Assembly: GCA_017443515.1 (NCBI GenBank)
Contig: JAFRXM010000001.1
Location: forward strand, 1 to 64,000
Direction: 5' to 3'
Source: Bacillota bacterium
GTDB lineage: Bacteria; Bacillota; Clostridia; Peptostreptococcales; Anaerovoracaceae
Length of the DNA: 64,000 nucleotides
Positions 23,924 to 33,024 of this stretch are shown one piece after another. Both the position numbers and the translations under genes were made by a program. Positions within the stretch are counted from its first letter, which is position 1. Each line of letters opens with the position of its first letter. A model generated the notes under the pieces. The model saw only the letters and a list, made by a program, of their open reading frames with translations, was not told the DNA's origin and did not search any database.

Positions 23924-25305
23924 TGGATATACTTTTTAAAGGCGGAAGCGTTCTGGTCCGCGATAAGGACGGCTACAACGTGCTGGACGGCGCGTACCTG
24001 GGCGTCCGCGGTGACAGGATAGACTATATAGGGTTCGACGAGCCGTCAGAGCCTTACAAGGAGACCCGCAGCATGCGCGGAATGCTGCTGATGCCGGGCC
24101 TTGTTAACGCGCACGGGCATTCTGCCATGACGCTGGTAAGAGGCGCTGGCTCGGGCCTGCCGCTGGACCGCTGGCTCAACGAGGCGATCTTTCCGGTAGA
24201 GGCGAAGATGACGCCCGAAGACATTATCGCAGGCGATACCTGGGCCATCATGGAGATGCTTTCTTCTGGCACCACGCTGGTAGCGGACATGTACGATTTC
24301 CCGTTCGCCGGGGCGCTTGCCTACGCTAAGGTCGGCATGAAGGTCAACCTCTGCAGGGTGGGGCTGTGCTTTGACCCGTACCTTGAACCCGGAGAGTGGG
24401 GCCGCACCGCGGAGTGCATCAATTTCATAAACGTGATGAACGGCAAGGCGGCTATAAACCCGGAAGCCATAAAGGAGCTAAAGCTTGAAGGCGAAGGCGC
24501 TACGCTGCCGCAGGTTATAAGGGACGCGGTGGAGAGCGGCCTTATAAAGGCGGACTTCTGTCTGCATTCGGAGTACCTTACGACGAGGAAGTTCGTGAAG
24601 GCCATAAGCGAGGCCAATTCCGTGATGCACGCGGGCATGCATGTACACGTGTCTGAGACCGAAAAGGAGCACAAGGAATGCAAGCAGCGCCACGGAAAGA
24701 CGCCGACGGCATACCTTGCGGACATGGGAATACTGGACAACCCCTCGTATCTGGCGCACTGCGTATGGGCTACCGATGAGGACTTCGCGATAATGGCGAA
24801 GAAGGGCGCTACGATAGTGCACAACCCCAGCAGCAACCTCAAGCTGGGCAGCGGCATCGCAAGGATAGCAGACGCTGTGGCGGCGGGGGTCAACGTGGCT
24901 CTGGGCACCGACGGCGTTGCGAGCAACAACAACCTCAACATGTTCGAGGAGATGCACATAGCGGCGCTGCTGCAAAAGGGCGCGGGGCACGACCCGACGC
25001 TGCTTACCGACGCGCAGGTTTTGGACATGGCGACCGTGAACGGCGCTAAGGCACTGGGACGCCCCGACACGGGAGTGCTGAAGGAAGGTTATAAGGCGGA
25101 TATTATAGCCGTGGACATGACAGGACCGCACATGGTGCCGGCTCTGGATCCTGTGGCGCTTCTTGTCTGGAGTGCGCAGGCCTCCGACGTTAAGATGACC
25201 ATGGTGGACGGCCGCATCCTCTACGACAACGGCAAATACACCACCATAGACGCGGTCAAAGCCCGCAACGACCTGCGAGCCTCAGTCACCCGCCTGTTCG
25301 AATAG
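23923..25305 (+). CDS. Amidohydrolase, MTA/SAH deaminase-like
   Basis: This belongs to the SsnA/MtaD/TrzN branch of the amidohydrolase superfamily. Metal-ligand motifs are visible: PGLVNAHGHSAMTLVRG (HxH), CLHSEYL region, MHVHVSETEKE, LAHCVWATDED and LGTDGVASNNNLNMFEEM. In this branch the last motif and the HAH pattern are typical of 5'-methylthioadenosine/S-adenosylhomocysteine deaminases. It has 460 residues, a normal length. The start overlaps the PNP stop. Next to PNP, a nucleoside or nucleobase deamination role is likely; guanine-deaminase-like use cannot be excluded. Confidence 0.82.
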   Translation: MDILFKGGSVLVRDKDGYNVLDGAYLGVRGDRIDYIGFDEPSEPYKETRSMRGMLLMPGLVNAHGHSAMTLVRGAGSGLPLDRWLNEAIFPVEAKMTPEDIIAGDTWAIMEMLSSGTTLVADMYDFPFAGALAYAKVGMKVNLCRVGLCFDPYLEPGEWGRTAECINFINVMNGKAAINPEAIKELKLEGEGATLPQVIRDAVESGLIKADFCLHSEYLTTRKFVKAISEANSVMHAGMHVHVSETEKEHKECKQRHGKTPTAYLADMGILDNPSYLAHCVWATDEDFAIMAKKGATIVHNPSSNLKLGSGIARIADAVAAGVNVALGTDGVASNNNLNMFEEMHIAALLQKGAGHDPTLLTDAQVLDMATVNGAKALGRPDTGVLKEGYKADIIAVDMTGPHMVPALDPVALLVWSAQASDVKMTMVDGRILYDNGKYTTIDAVKARNDLRASVTRLFE

Positions 25306-25310
25306 ACGAT

Positions 25311-25333
25311 CCGGGGATCTTCCCCGGTTTTTT
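25311..25333 (+). terminator. Terminator between converging genes
   Basis: CCGGGGA (25311-25317), loop TCT, TCCCCGG (25321-25327) and TTTTTT. It ends the 18.9-25.3 kb operon and touches the stop of the convergent regulator gene. Confidence 0.92.
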
Positions 25334-26894
25334 ATTGGCTCTGGCGGTCCATGTCGGAGGCGGGGGTGTAGATGGTCTTGCGCTGCTGGTAGGTCTCTAT
25401 GTAGTCCAGGGCGATAAGGGACATCAGCATTCGGAGCTTTTGCATCGGGTCTTCGAGGTCGGTGCCTATGATCTGCTGTATCTTTTCAAGCCTGTACATA
25501 AGTGTGTTGCGGTGCAGGCCGAAATCCGCCGCGGTGCGCGTGGTGTTGCAGTCGTTCATCAGGTAGTATTTCAGCAGCTGCGCGTTGTTGGTGCCGTGCC
25601 TGTTGTCGTAGTAGTTCAGGGTTATGGCACCCGGGCAGCAGAGCTTGATGTAGTCGCCGTGGTATTCGTTCTTCGCGGCGTTGTAGCAGATGTCGATCAG
25701 CGCGTAAATGGCGTAATCTTCGGCTCTGAAGATGCGCCTGTTCTTATCTTCGCAAAAAGTCCTGGCAAAGGTCAGGCACTTCGAGGTCTTGTCGTAATCC
25801 GTGCGCAGTGACAGCAGGTTCCTGGTGATGTTGCTGATGCAGGCGCAGAGCCTGTATTCCTCCAGGCAGTGCATCAGGGCAGTCTCGTCCAGCTGCGGCA
25901 CCGGTGCGTATTTTTCTACCTGCAGGAGCACCGCCAGCTTGTTGTCGTACTGAATGGGGAAGGCTCCCGGGAAGATCGCGGTTATGGCCGGCAGTACCTC
26001 CGCCGGCACGCGGTCGGTGATGTCATCGGCTTCTATCAGTATCATGAAATAGTAGCCGGTGAGGGTGTTGGGAATGCGGCGCAGGCGTTCTTTGAGCATC
26101 TCGCGGTCGGTTATTTTGCCGTCGATCAGATCCATTGCCAGTGTCGTAAAGCGGGAATCCGAAACGGATCTGTCGGAAAAGCTCATCCTGAGGTATTCCA
26201 GCATGCTCGATCGCAGCAGGTCGAGCAGCTCTGTGTTGAATCTTTCCCTCGAATTTTTGTGCATAATGACGAGAAGATATCCAGATGTGCGATTTTCGAA
26301 TTCCAGCGGCGCGAGCCTTACTGTAAGATCGCCGAGGCTCTGCCACTCGTCTTTAAGAACCGATGCGTGCTCCGAGCTTAAGTGCTCGTTTACCGTAAGA
26401 TATGCGAACTCTTCGCTGTTTATAGTCCTGCAGACCGAGATGACGCGCAGCCTTCCGGAAAGGTACGCGACGTCGGCTTTCATGGCCCTTGCGGCGCCTT
26501 CTATCATGGGATCCGATACCGAAACGGCGCTGCGAAGATGCCGCTTCAGCGAGTAAATGCTGGCGTATTCGTCGGAAAGCTCGCTGAGATTGTTGATAAT
26601 TGAGGTCATACCGAGGTCCGTGGTGATTATATGGAAGTTCGGGGACTCGATATAAAAGCCCATCACCTCATCGCCGTCGGTTATTACGACTGTGTAGATC
26701 TCGTCTCTGTTCCACTCGTTTCGGGTGGCGCTGTAGAACGCCTGGGCGCGCCCCAGGTGCAGGCGGCCACTCTGCAGCATGCAGTTTTCCTCGTCGATTA
26801 TCTTGAAGCTGTCAAAGCTGTCGGAGTGATCCGGCATGTTGTCTGACAGGATGTGGCCTTCCAGGCAGGCGCTTAGAATATTGGTCGTGAACAT
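25332..26894 (-). CDS. PucR-family transcriptional regulator
   Basis: The C-terminal domain is the PucR/CdaR helix-turn-helix: LLKYYLMNDCNTTRTAADFG followed by LHRNTLMYRLEKIQQIIG (about 436-475 of 520). The N-terminal 270 residues look like a sensory part of PucR regulators, and 275-400 form a GGDEF-like PucR middle region. Such proteins control uptake or catabolism genes in response to a metabolite. A strong ribosome site (AAAAGGAGC on the minus strand) precedes ATG 26894. It is divergent from the dpp-like operon across a 210-base gap, so it probably regulates that operon. The ligand is unknown. Confidence 0.87.
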   Translation of the reverse strand: MFTTNILSACLEGHILSDNMPDHSDSFDSFKIIDEENCMLQSGRLHLGRAQAFYSATRNEWNRDEIYTVVITDGDEVMGFYIESPNFHIITTDLGMTSIINNLSELSDEYASIYSLKRHLRSAVSVSDPMIEGAARAMKADVAYLSGRLRVISVCRTINSEEFAYLTVNEHLSSEHASVLKDEWQSLGDLTVRLAPLEFENRTSGYLLVIMHKNSRERFNTELLDLLRSSMLEYLRMSFSDRSVSDSRFTTLAMDLIDGKITDREMLKERLRRIPNTLTGYYFMILIEADDITDRVPAEVLPAITAIFPGAFPIQYDNKLAVLLQVEKYAPVPQLDETALMHCLEEYRLCACISNITRNLLSLRTDYDKTSKCLTFARTFCEDKNRRIFRAEDYAIYALIDICYNAAKNEYHGDYIKLCCPGAITLNYYDNRHGTNNAQLLKYYLMNDCNTTRTAADFGLHRNTLMYRLEKIQQIIGTDLEDPMQKLRMLMSLIALDYIETYQQRKTIYTPASDMDRQSQ

Positions 26895-27104
26895 AAAACC
26901 ATGGCTCCTTTTGTATCGTCATTGTATTGTCAACATGATTCTACTACTTTTTTTATGAAAATGGCAACATTTTTTAGTGCACTTTGCACAATATGCCATT
27001 GTCTATCTTTTAACAAACATGATAATTCACGAACAAGCTCCCTTGCACTTGTGTTAAACTATAATCAATCAGTAATATCATGATATCATTATAGGAGGGA
27101 AATC
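26895..27104. promoter_or_regulatory. Divergent control region of PucR gene and dpp-like operon
   Basis: AT-rich 210-base gap. On the plus strand, TATAAT (27060-27065) is a likely -10, without a well-spaced -35, which would fit an activated promoter. The ribosome site TAGGAGG precedes ATG 27105. Possible operators are an inverted repeat GTGCA-CTT-TGCAC (26977-26989), a related TTGCACTT (27043-27050), a 12-base palindrome ATATCATGATAT (27075-27086), and two AACATGAT copies. Which protein binds is not known. Confidence 0.55.
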
Positions 27105-28709
27105 ATGAAAAAGATTTTAGCCGTACTCCTCGTCCTTGCAATGGTCATCGGCCTTGCTGCATGCGGCGGCGGAACAACTCCGGCAAACAACAACACTGCT
27201 CCTTCCAACAACACAACTCCGGCCAACAACACGGAGCCTGTTGCTGAGAAGAAGGTATTAAATGTAGCATTCCGCGGAGACCCGAACGGTCTTTGCCATG
27301 TATCCATCGCTGTAGGAAGCGCAAACACTCCTGCTCACGAGCTGATGATGGACCGTCTGTTCGAATATGATTACAAGACAGGTCAGCCGACTCCGATGCT
27401 CGCTACCAAGTGGGAGCCGATCGACGGAACACACTTCCGCGTCACACTCCGTGACGACGTATATTCCTGGAACGGCGACAAGTTCACCGCTGCGGACGTC
27501 AAGTACACCGTCAAGGCAGCTATCGACTCCGGAAAGCACGCCAGATACTACGGCAACTTCGACGTTGACAACTTCGTAGTTGAAGACGACACCCACCTCA
27601 TCTTCGTTCTTAAGAAGGTAGACCCGTTCATCCAGACGACCCTGTCCAACATTCCTTACGGCATGATCGTACAGAAGTCTGTTGAAGCTGGCGGCGGCCT
27701 TGAGAAGATGGACGGCCAGGGCGGCAACATGCCGAACTGCTACACCGGTCCGTACAAGCCCGTTGAATGGAGCACCGGTTCCTTCATCAAGTTCGTCAAG
27801 AACGAAAAGTACTGGGGCGGCGAGCCGTACTTCGATGAGATCGTGATCCACTCCATCGCAGACGCTCAGTCCCGTACACAGGCTCTCGAAGCTGGCAACG
27901 TAGACCTTGTTCTCGAGCCTTCCGAAGCTCAGGCAAGCCTCATCAAGGACAACAAGGATCTTGCTGTCTACAACTATCCTACCACCAACCACCACACCCT
28001 GTTCACCAACACCCAGAAGGCTCCGTTCGACGATGTGAACGTCCGTATCGCATGTGCGCTTGCGCTCAACTACGATGCTAACATCCAGAGAGCTCTCGGC
28101 GGATACGGAAAGCACTCCGACGACATACTGCCTATCGGTAACCCGCAGTACGAGAAGCCGGCAGAGTCCTTCTACAAGTTCGACCTCGCTCTTGCCAAGG
28201 AGTACATGGCTAAGTCCAAGTACGCCACCAACTGCCCGGAAGTTGAGATCTACTACACACCGCAGCACGCAGAGTATGTACCTCTCATCCAGCAGCAGTG
28301 GAAGGAGATCGGCATCACTGTTAAGCCGACCCCGATCGCACAGGCAGAGTTCTACAACACCATGGCTACTGGTGAAAAGCAGGCATGGATAGTCAACAAC
28401 TCCAACCCGAACCCCTATGAACAGCTGAAGTTCTACGATGGCGAGCACTTCAACTACAAGGACCTCAACGGCGGCCCGGGATGGAACGGCGGAGCTGAAG
28501 TTACCGCTCTGTTCGACAAGATCACTTCCGAGCCTGATATGGCTAAGGCCACTCCGTACTATCAGGAGCTGAGAAAGATCATCAACGCTCAGGTTCCGTC
28601 CATTCCTCTCTTCGTATATGAGAGACTGGCATTTGCTACCAGCAAGCTCGATGGTCTCATCCTCACCGAGGTCGGTGACATCAACTTCTCGAAGTGCAGA
28701 TTCAAGTAA
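27105..28709 (+). CDS. Peptide ABC transporter substrate-binding lipoprotein (DppA-like)
   Basis: An ordinary SBP_bac_5 binding protein of 534 residues. The signal peptide ends LAAC with lipid Cys20, followed by an Asn/Thr/Pro linker like that of the protein at 2741. The mature domain is in normal order: LNVAFRGDPNGLC at the start, MLATKWEPIDGTHFRVTLRD, then a middle domain, and the C-terminal YYQELRKIINAQVPSIPLFV segment. This normal order makes it a useful comparison for the permuted protein at 2741-4888. It is the first gene of a dppABCDF-like operon, followed by a hairpin before the permease. Confidence 0.92.
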   Translation: MKKILAVLLVLAMVIGLAACGGGTTPANNNTAPSNNTTPANNTEPVAEKKVLNVAFRGDPNGLCHVSIAVGSANTPAHELMMDRLFEYDYKTGQPTPMLATKWEPIDGTHFRVTLRDDVYSWNGDKFTAADVKYTVKAAIDSGKHARYYGNFDVDNFVVEDDTHLIFVLKKVDPFIQTTLSNIPYGMIVQKSVEAGGGLEKMDGQGGNMPNCYTGPYKPVEWSTGSFIKFVKNEKYWGGEPYFDEIVIHSIADAQSRTQALEAGNVDLVLEPSEAQASLIKDNKDLAVYNYPTTNHHTLFTNTQKAPFDDVNVRIACALALNYDANIQRALGGYGKHSDDILPIGNPQYEKPAESFYKFDLALAKEYMAKSKYATNCPEVEIYYTPQHAEYVPLIQQQWKEIGITVKPTPIAQAEFYNTMATGEKQAWIVNNSNPNPYEQLKFYDGEHFNYKDLNGGPGWNGGAEVTALFDKITSEPDMAKATPYYQELRKIINAQVPSIPLFVYERLAFATSKLDGLILTEVGDINFSKCRFK

Positions 28710-28733
28710 TCGATAAGTAAACTTTAAATTTCA

Positions 28734-28768
28734 GCATTGCCCGGGGCATATACTGCCCCGGACAATGC
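28734..28768 (+). promoter_or_regulatory. Intercistronic stem-loop after the binding-protein gene
   Basis: GCATTGCCCGGGGCA (28734-28748) pairs with TGCCCCGGACAATGC (28754-28768) with a single mismatch, loop TATAC. No T-run follows. It matches the position of the hairpin at 4922-4949 in the other importer operon. Confidence 0.7.
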
Positions 28769-28795
28769 ATATTATCAGACAGTCAGGAGCATATC

Positions 28796-29812
28796 ATGGT
28801 AAGGTATATCATAAACAGAGTGCTGTGGATGATCCCGGTAATACTGGGAGTTCTTCTCATAGCATTCTTCCTGAGTTCTGTAGCTCCGGGCAGAGTCGCG
28901 GATTCGATCCTCGGCTACGATGCCCCCGAAGAAGCAAAACAGGCTCTGGAAGAAGAACTGGGCCTCAACGATCCATTCCTGATAAGGTATGTGAGATACG
29001 TTAAAGGCATCGTCACCAAGGGCGATCTGGGAAATTCCTACAAGACCAGACAGCCCGTTTTCGGCGAGATCCTTTCGAAATTCCCGAACACCCTTAAACT
29101 CACGTTCTTTGCGGTGCTCGTTGCACTTATAATCGGAATACCGCTGGGCGTTATCGCGGCTGTGAAACAATACTCAGCCATCGATAACGCGACGATGGTA
29201 TTCGCTCTGTTCGGCGTATCAGTGCCGCAGTTCTGGTTCGCCCTGATGATGATGCTGATCTTCTCGGTAAAGCTCAAATGGCTCCCCGCAATCACTACCG
29301 GAAACGGCGCACTCGGCTGGATACTGCCGGTGGCCATGGTCGGCATCGCCAACGTCGGTATGATAGCAAGGACCACGCGTTCTTCCATGCTTGAGGTAAT
29401 ACGTCAGGACTACATCAGGACAGCAAGGGCAAAGGGACAGAAAGAGGGCAAGGTCATTTTCAGGCATGCTCTGCGCAACTCCCTCATCCCGGTAATTGCC
29501 ACACTGGGCAATACCATAGCTTCCTCGCTGGGCGGCTCCATAATCGCTGAATCCATTTTCTCCGTCAACGGCGTAGGCCTCTACATGCTCAACGCCATAA
29601 ACGGCAGAGACTGGCCTGCGGTACAGGGCGGACTTGCGTTCCTGGCCGTTGTATTCAGTATCGTAATGCTGTTCATAGACCTTCTCTACACGGTCGTCGA
29701 CCCGCGTCTTAAGGACGAGTTCAACGCAAAGAACAAGATGGCCGCCAACAGAAGAGCTATGAAGAAGCAGGCCCGTGCGACTGCTAAGGCAGCCAATCAG
29801 GCTCAGGCATAG
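28796..29812 (+). CDS. DppB-type peptide permease
   Basis: First channel subunit of the second importer. It begins MVRYIINRVLWMIPVILGVL, a typical DppB start, and has about six membrane segments. The outside loop between helix 1 and 2 is of ordinary size (about residues 30-95), unlike the enlarged loop in the paralogue at 4991. The coupling segment is DYIRTARAKGQKEGKVIFRHALRN. The C-terminal 30 residues are a basic, Ala-rich tail after the usual VDPRLKDE end. It has 338 residues. A short, G-rich ribosome site precedes ATG 28796; the hairpin lies just upstream. Confidence 0.93.
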   Translation: MVRYIINRVLWMIPVILGVLLIAFFLSSVAPGRVADSILGYDAPEEAKQALEEELGLNDPFLIRYVRYVKGIVTKGDLGNSYKTRQPVFGEILSKFPNTLKLTFFAVLVALIIGIPLGVIAAVKQYSAIDNATMVFALFGVSVPQFWFALMMMLIFSVKLKWLPAITTGNGALGWILPVAMVGIANVGMIARTTRSSMLEVIRQDYIRTARAKGQKEGKVIFRHALRNSLIPVIATLGNTIASSLGGSIIAESIFSVNGVGLYMLNAINGRDWPAVQGGLAFLAVVFSIVMLFIDLLYTVVDPRLKDEFNAKNKMAANRRAMKKQARATAKAANQAQA

Positions 29813-29822
29813 GAGGTGCGGA

Positions 29823-30746
29823 ATGGCAAAACTATACACACCTGCTATGGCTAAGATCGACAAGAGAAAAGCCAGGGAAATGGCCAGGCACCATGGTAAG
29901 GAAGTCAAATCTACACCCACAAGAGAAGCCTGGAAAAGACTTAAGAGAAACAAATTGGCTATTGTGGGTATGATCATTCTTATAATCATATTCATCGTAG
30001 CTATCATCGGTCCGTGGATAGCGCCGTATGACTATACGGCTCCGGACTACGCTAACTGGAACCAGAAGCCCAGCGCAGAGCACATCATGGGTACCGACCC
30101 CTACGGAAGAGATATCTTCTCCAGACTCATAATCGGTACCAGATACTCCGTGCCTATCGGATTCCTGGTAGTTATATTCGCCTTCGCGGTCGGCGGAACG
30201 CTCGGCGCTATCGCTGCGTACTACGGCGGCAAGGTGGATATGGTAATAATGCGTATACTGGACGTATTCCAGTCTATACCGCCCATGCTGATGGCCATCG
30301 CTGTCGTTGCGGTGCTCGGCGGCGGTATAGCCAACCTGGTAATATCCATAGTTATAAGCTCGCTGCCTGCAAGAGCCCGTATAGTCCGTGCTTCCATACT
30401 TACAGTAAAGAGGAACGACTACATCGAGTCCGCCAAGGCAATGGGCGCCAGCAAGAAGAGGCAGCTGATAAAGTTCATGCTTCCCAATGCTTTGGGCCCC
30501 ATACTCACGAGCTTCACGTTCAGCGTGGCTACAGCAATCCTTACGATCTCATCGCTGAGCTACATAGGTCTTGGTATCACGGAGCCTGCTCCCGAATGGG
30601 GCGCTATGCTCTCCGCAGGCAAGGCTTATCTGCGTACAGCGCCGCACGTGCTGCTGTTCCCGGGTCTTGCGATAATGATCACGGTTCTGGCTCTGAACCT
30701 CTTCGGCGACGGCATCCGCGATGCCCTCGACCCGAGGCTCAAGTAG
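29823..30746 (+). CDS. DppC-type peptide permease
   Basis: Second channel subunit. I start at ATG 29823, ten bases after the dppB-like stop, because TAGGAGGTGCGG precedes it; an in-frame ATG at 29775 lies inside the previous gene. A basic N-tail of about 50 residues leads to the first helix (LAIVGMIILIIIFIVAIIG). The family motif GTDPYGRDIFSRLI is intact, in contrast to the paralogue at 6578, and the coupling loop is DYIESAKAMGASKKRQLIKF. It ends GIRDALDPRLK. It has 307 residues, a normal length. Confidence 0.93.
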   Translation: MAKLYTPAMAKIDKRKAREMARHHGKEVKSTPTREAWKRLKRNKLAIVGMIILIIIFIVAIIGPWIAPYDYTAPDYANWNQKPSAEHIMGTDPYGRDIFSRLIIGTRYSVPIGFLVVIFAFAVGGTLGAIAAYYGGKVDMVIMRILDVFQSIPPMLMAIAVVAVLGGGIANLVISIVISSLPARARIVRASILTVKRNDYIESAKAMGASKKRQLIKFMLPNALGPILTSFTFSVATAILTISSLSYIGLGITEPAPEWGAMLSAGKAYLRTAPHVLLFPGLAIMITVLALNLFGDGIRDALDPRLK

Positions 30747-30759
30747 GGAGGTGGGAAAC

Positions 30760-31926
30760 ATGGATGAAAATAAAGTTTTCGAGACTGTTCCCGAAATGGC
30801 TCCCGAACCAAAGGCCAAGACTCCTGTGCTGGAGCTCAGAGATCTTGTAGTCCACTACGAGACTCCTGAAGGTGTTGCCGAGGCGGTAAACGGCATCAGC
30901 TTCACCGTAAACGAATCCGAGACCATAGGCCTCGTAGGCGAGACCGGCGCCGGAAAGACCACGATAGCGCTCACCACCATGGGCCTGCTTCCGGATGCGG
31001 GTCACGTCATAAGGGGCGAGGTGCTTCTTGACGGCGTGAACATAGTCACAACATCCCGTAAAAAGCGCGATAAGAAGAGACACGACAGAAAGATGCGCCA
31101 CCTGCGCGGCGGCACCATGGGCATGATCTTCCAGGATCCTATGTCTGCGCTCAACCCGGTGCAGTACGTAGGCGATCAGATCGCCGAGGTAGTCAGCCTG
31201 CACAATCCGGTCAGTAAGTCCGAGGCAAAGGCCCGCGCCATCGAGATGATGGAGACCGTAGGTATCCCCGGCGCCCGCTACGCCGAATATCCGCACCAGT
31301 TCTCGGGCGGTATGAAGCAGCGTATAGTCATCGCTATGGCTCTCGCCTGCAACCCAAGGCTTCTCATAGCTGACGAGCCTACCACCGCTCTGGACGTTAC
31401 CATCCAGGCCCAGGTACTGGATCTTATGAGAAAGCTCCAGGAGCAGTTCCACACCGCGACGATCATGATCACCCACGACCTTGGCGTCGTTGCCGAGACC
31501 TGCGACAAGGTGGCCGTCATCTACGCCGGCGAGGTAGTGGAGTACGGTCCGATAGAAGCAGTGTTTGAGCACACCAGCCACCCGTACACCAAGGCTCTGT
31601 TTGAAGCTCTTCCAAGCCTCGACACTGAGGTGGACAGGCTGCGCTCCATCGAAGGTCTGGTATCCGATCCCATGGATCTTCCGACATACTGCTCGTTCTG
31701 CGACAGGTGCCCGGAAAAGACCGAAGACTGCCATATCATAGACCCCATAACCAAAGAGATCGCTCCGGGTCACCTGGTCAAGTGCATCAAGTTCATGACC
31801 CCGGAAGAGATCGAACTGATAAAGAATCCTCCAAAGGAAGAAGACGAAGAAGTCCCTGCAGACGCAACGGATATCTCGGCAACTGTAATGGAAACGGAGG
31901 AGAAAGGAGAGGCAGCCAATGAGTGA
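30760..31926 (+). CDS. DppD-type ATPase
   Basis: First ATP-binding subunit of the second importer, with normal spacing of all motifs: Walker A GETGAGKT (60-67), Q-loop IFQDPMSALNP (Gln125), signature FSGGMKQR, Walker B LLIADEP, and His in ITHDLG. The C-terminal cysteine cluster is present (CSFCDRCPEKTEDC, then KCIKF), as in Dpp/Opp ATPases that hold an iron-sulfur cluster. After it follows an acidic tail of about 45 residues. I start at ATG 30760 with GGGAGGTGGG before it. Its 3' end overlaps the next gene by eight bases. Confidence 0.93.
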   Translation: MDENKVFETVPEMAPEPKAKTPVLELRDLVVHYETPEGVAEAVNGISFTVNESETIGLVGETGAGKTTIALTTMGLLPDAGHVIRGEVLLDGVNIVTTSRKKRDKKRHDRKMRHLRGGTMGMIFQDPMSALNPVQYVGDQIAEVVSLHNPVSKSEAKARAIEMMETVGIPGARYAEYPHQFSGGMKQRIVIAMALACNPRLLIADEPTTALDVTIQAQVLDLMRKLQEQFHTATIMITHDLGVVAETCDKVAVIYAGEVVEYGPIEAVFEHTSHPYTKALFEALPSLDTEVDRLRSIEGLVSDPMDLPTYCSFCDRCPEKTEDCHIIDPITKEIAPGHLVKCIKFMTPEEIELIKNPPKEEDEEVPADATDISATVMETEEKGEAANE

Positions 31927-32884
31927 TGCTCTTCTTCAGGTAGAAAACCTAAAAAAATACTTCATGGTCCCGGACGGAATGCTGCACGCCGTAGACGACG
32001 TCAGCTTTACCTTAGACATGGGCGAGACCCTCGGCGTAGTAGGCGAGTCCGGCTGCGGAAAGTCCACCCTCGGTAAGACCATACTCCAGCTCATATCACC
32101 CAGCAGCGGCAAGATCATCTTCGACGGAGAAGACATCTCCAAGGTGGATGCCAGGAAGTTCGTGGAGCTGCGTCCCAAGATGCAGATGATATTCCAGGAT
32201 CCGCTGTCCTCGCTTAACCCGCGCATGAGCGTCAGCGAACAGATCGCTGAACCGCTGCTCATACACAAGGTCTGCCATGACAAGGAATCCCTGGACAAAC
32301 GCGTGCTTGAGCTGATGGACACCGTAGGACTTGCGAGACGCTACGTGGACACTTACCCGCACGAACTGGACGGCGGACGCCGCCAGAGAATAGGTATCGC
32401 AAGGGCTCTGGCTCTGGAACCAAAGATGATCATCTGCGATGAGCCGGTCTCGGCTCTGGACGTACTTATCCAGGCGCAGATACTCAACCTCCTTCAGGAT
32501 CTTCAGAAGGAGAAGGGCATGGCTTACATGTTCATTACGCACGACCTGTCCGTAGTAAAGCACATCTCGGACCACATCAGCGTAATGTACCTGGGCCAGA
32601 TGATAGAAAAGGCTCCCACGAAGGAACTCTTCAGCCACACCTGGCACCCTTACACAAAGGCGCTGCTGTCGGCTATTCCTGTTCCGTCGCTTAAGAACAG
32701 GAAGCAAAGGGAGCTCCTCAAAGGCGAGCTCACGAGCCCCATCAACCCGCCTGATGCCTGCAGATTCGCTCCGCGCTGCAACTACGCGTGCGAGGAGTGC
32801 TTCAAAGGCACGCCGAAGCTTGAAGAGCTTTCCAAGGACCACTTCGTGGCCTGCAAACGCGTAAGGGAGCTCAACAACCTTTAA
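31919..32884 (+). CDS. DppF-type ATPase with altered signature motif
   Basis: Second ATP-binding subunit. Walker A GESGCGKS (42-49), Gln93 in IFQDPLSSLNP, Walker B IICDEP (171-176) and His208 are intact. The ABC signature reads LDGGR (150-154) instead of LSGGQ, replacing the serine that contacts the ATP gamma-phosphate. The rest of the neighbourhood (RRQRIGIARALALEP) is normal, so this looks like a subfamily trait rather than decay. A C-terminal cysteine cluster is present (CRFAPRCNYACEEC). It has 321 residues. It overlaps the dppD-like gene, ending the five-gene operon; no clear terminator follows. Confidence 0.92.
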   Translation: MSDALLQVENLKKYFMVPDGMLHAVDDVSFTLDMGETLGVVGESGCGKSTLGKTILQLISPSSGKIIFDGEDISKVDARKFVELRPKMQMIFQDPLSSLNPRMSVSEQIAEPLLIHKVCHDKESLDKRVLELMDTVGLARRYVDTYPHELDGGRRQRIGIARALALEPKMIICDEPVSALDVLIQAQILNLLQDLQKEKGMAYMFITHDLSVVKHISDHISVMYLGQMIEKAPTKELFSHTWHPYTKALLSAIPVPSLKNRKQRELLKGELTSPINPPDACRFAPRCNYACEECFKGTPKLEELSKDHFVACKRVRELNNL

Positions 32885-32910
32885 GCAAAAAGTTTTTCAT
32901 GATATGCCCG

Positions 32911-32965
32911 GAAGGACTGCAGTTGTATCTTTTTGATGCATTCACTGCAGTTCTTCTGTTATAAT
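32911..32965 (+). promoter_or_regulatory. Inverted repeat with adjacent -10 before CapA-like gene
   Basis: GAAGGACTGCAGT (32911-32923) and ACTGCAGTTCTTC (32944-32956) are reverse complements with one mismatch. A perfect TATAAT follows at 32960-32965. The repeat covers the -35 area, so it may be an operator, or a weak terminator for the importer operon. The gene at 33025 has a strong AGGAGG site. Confidence 0.5.
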
Positions 32966-33024
32966 GATGTTGTGCCCGGTGGGCCGCATCGCATCAGCAA
33001 TAACCATTACAGGAGGTATATATA

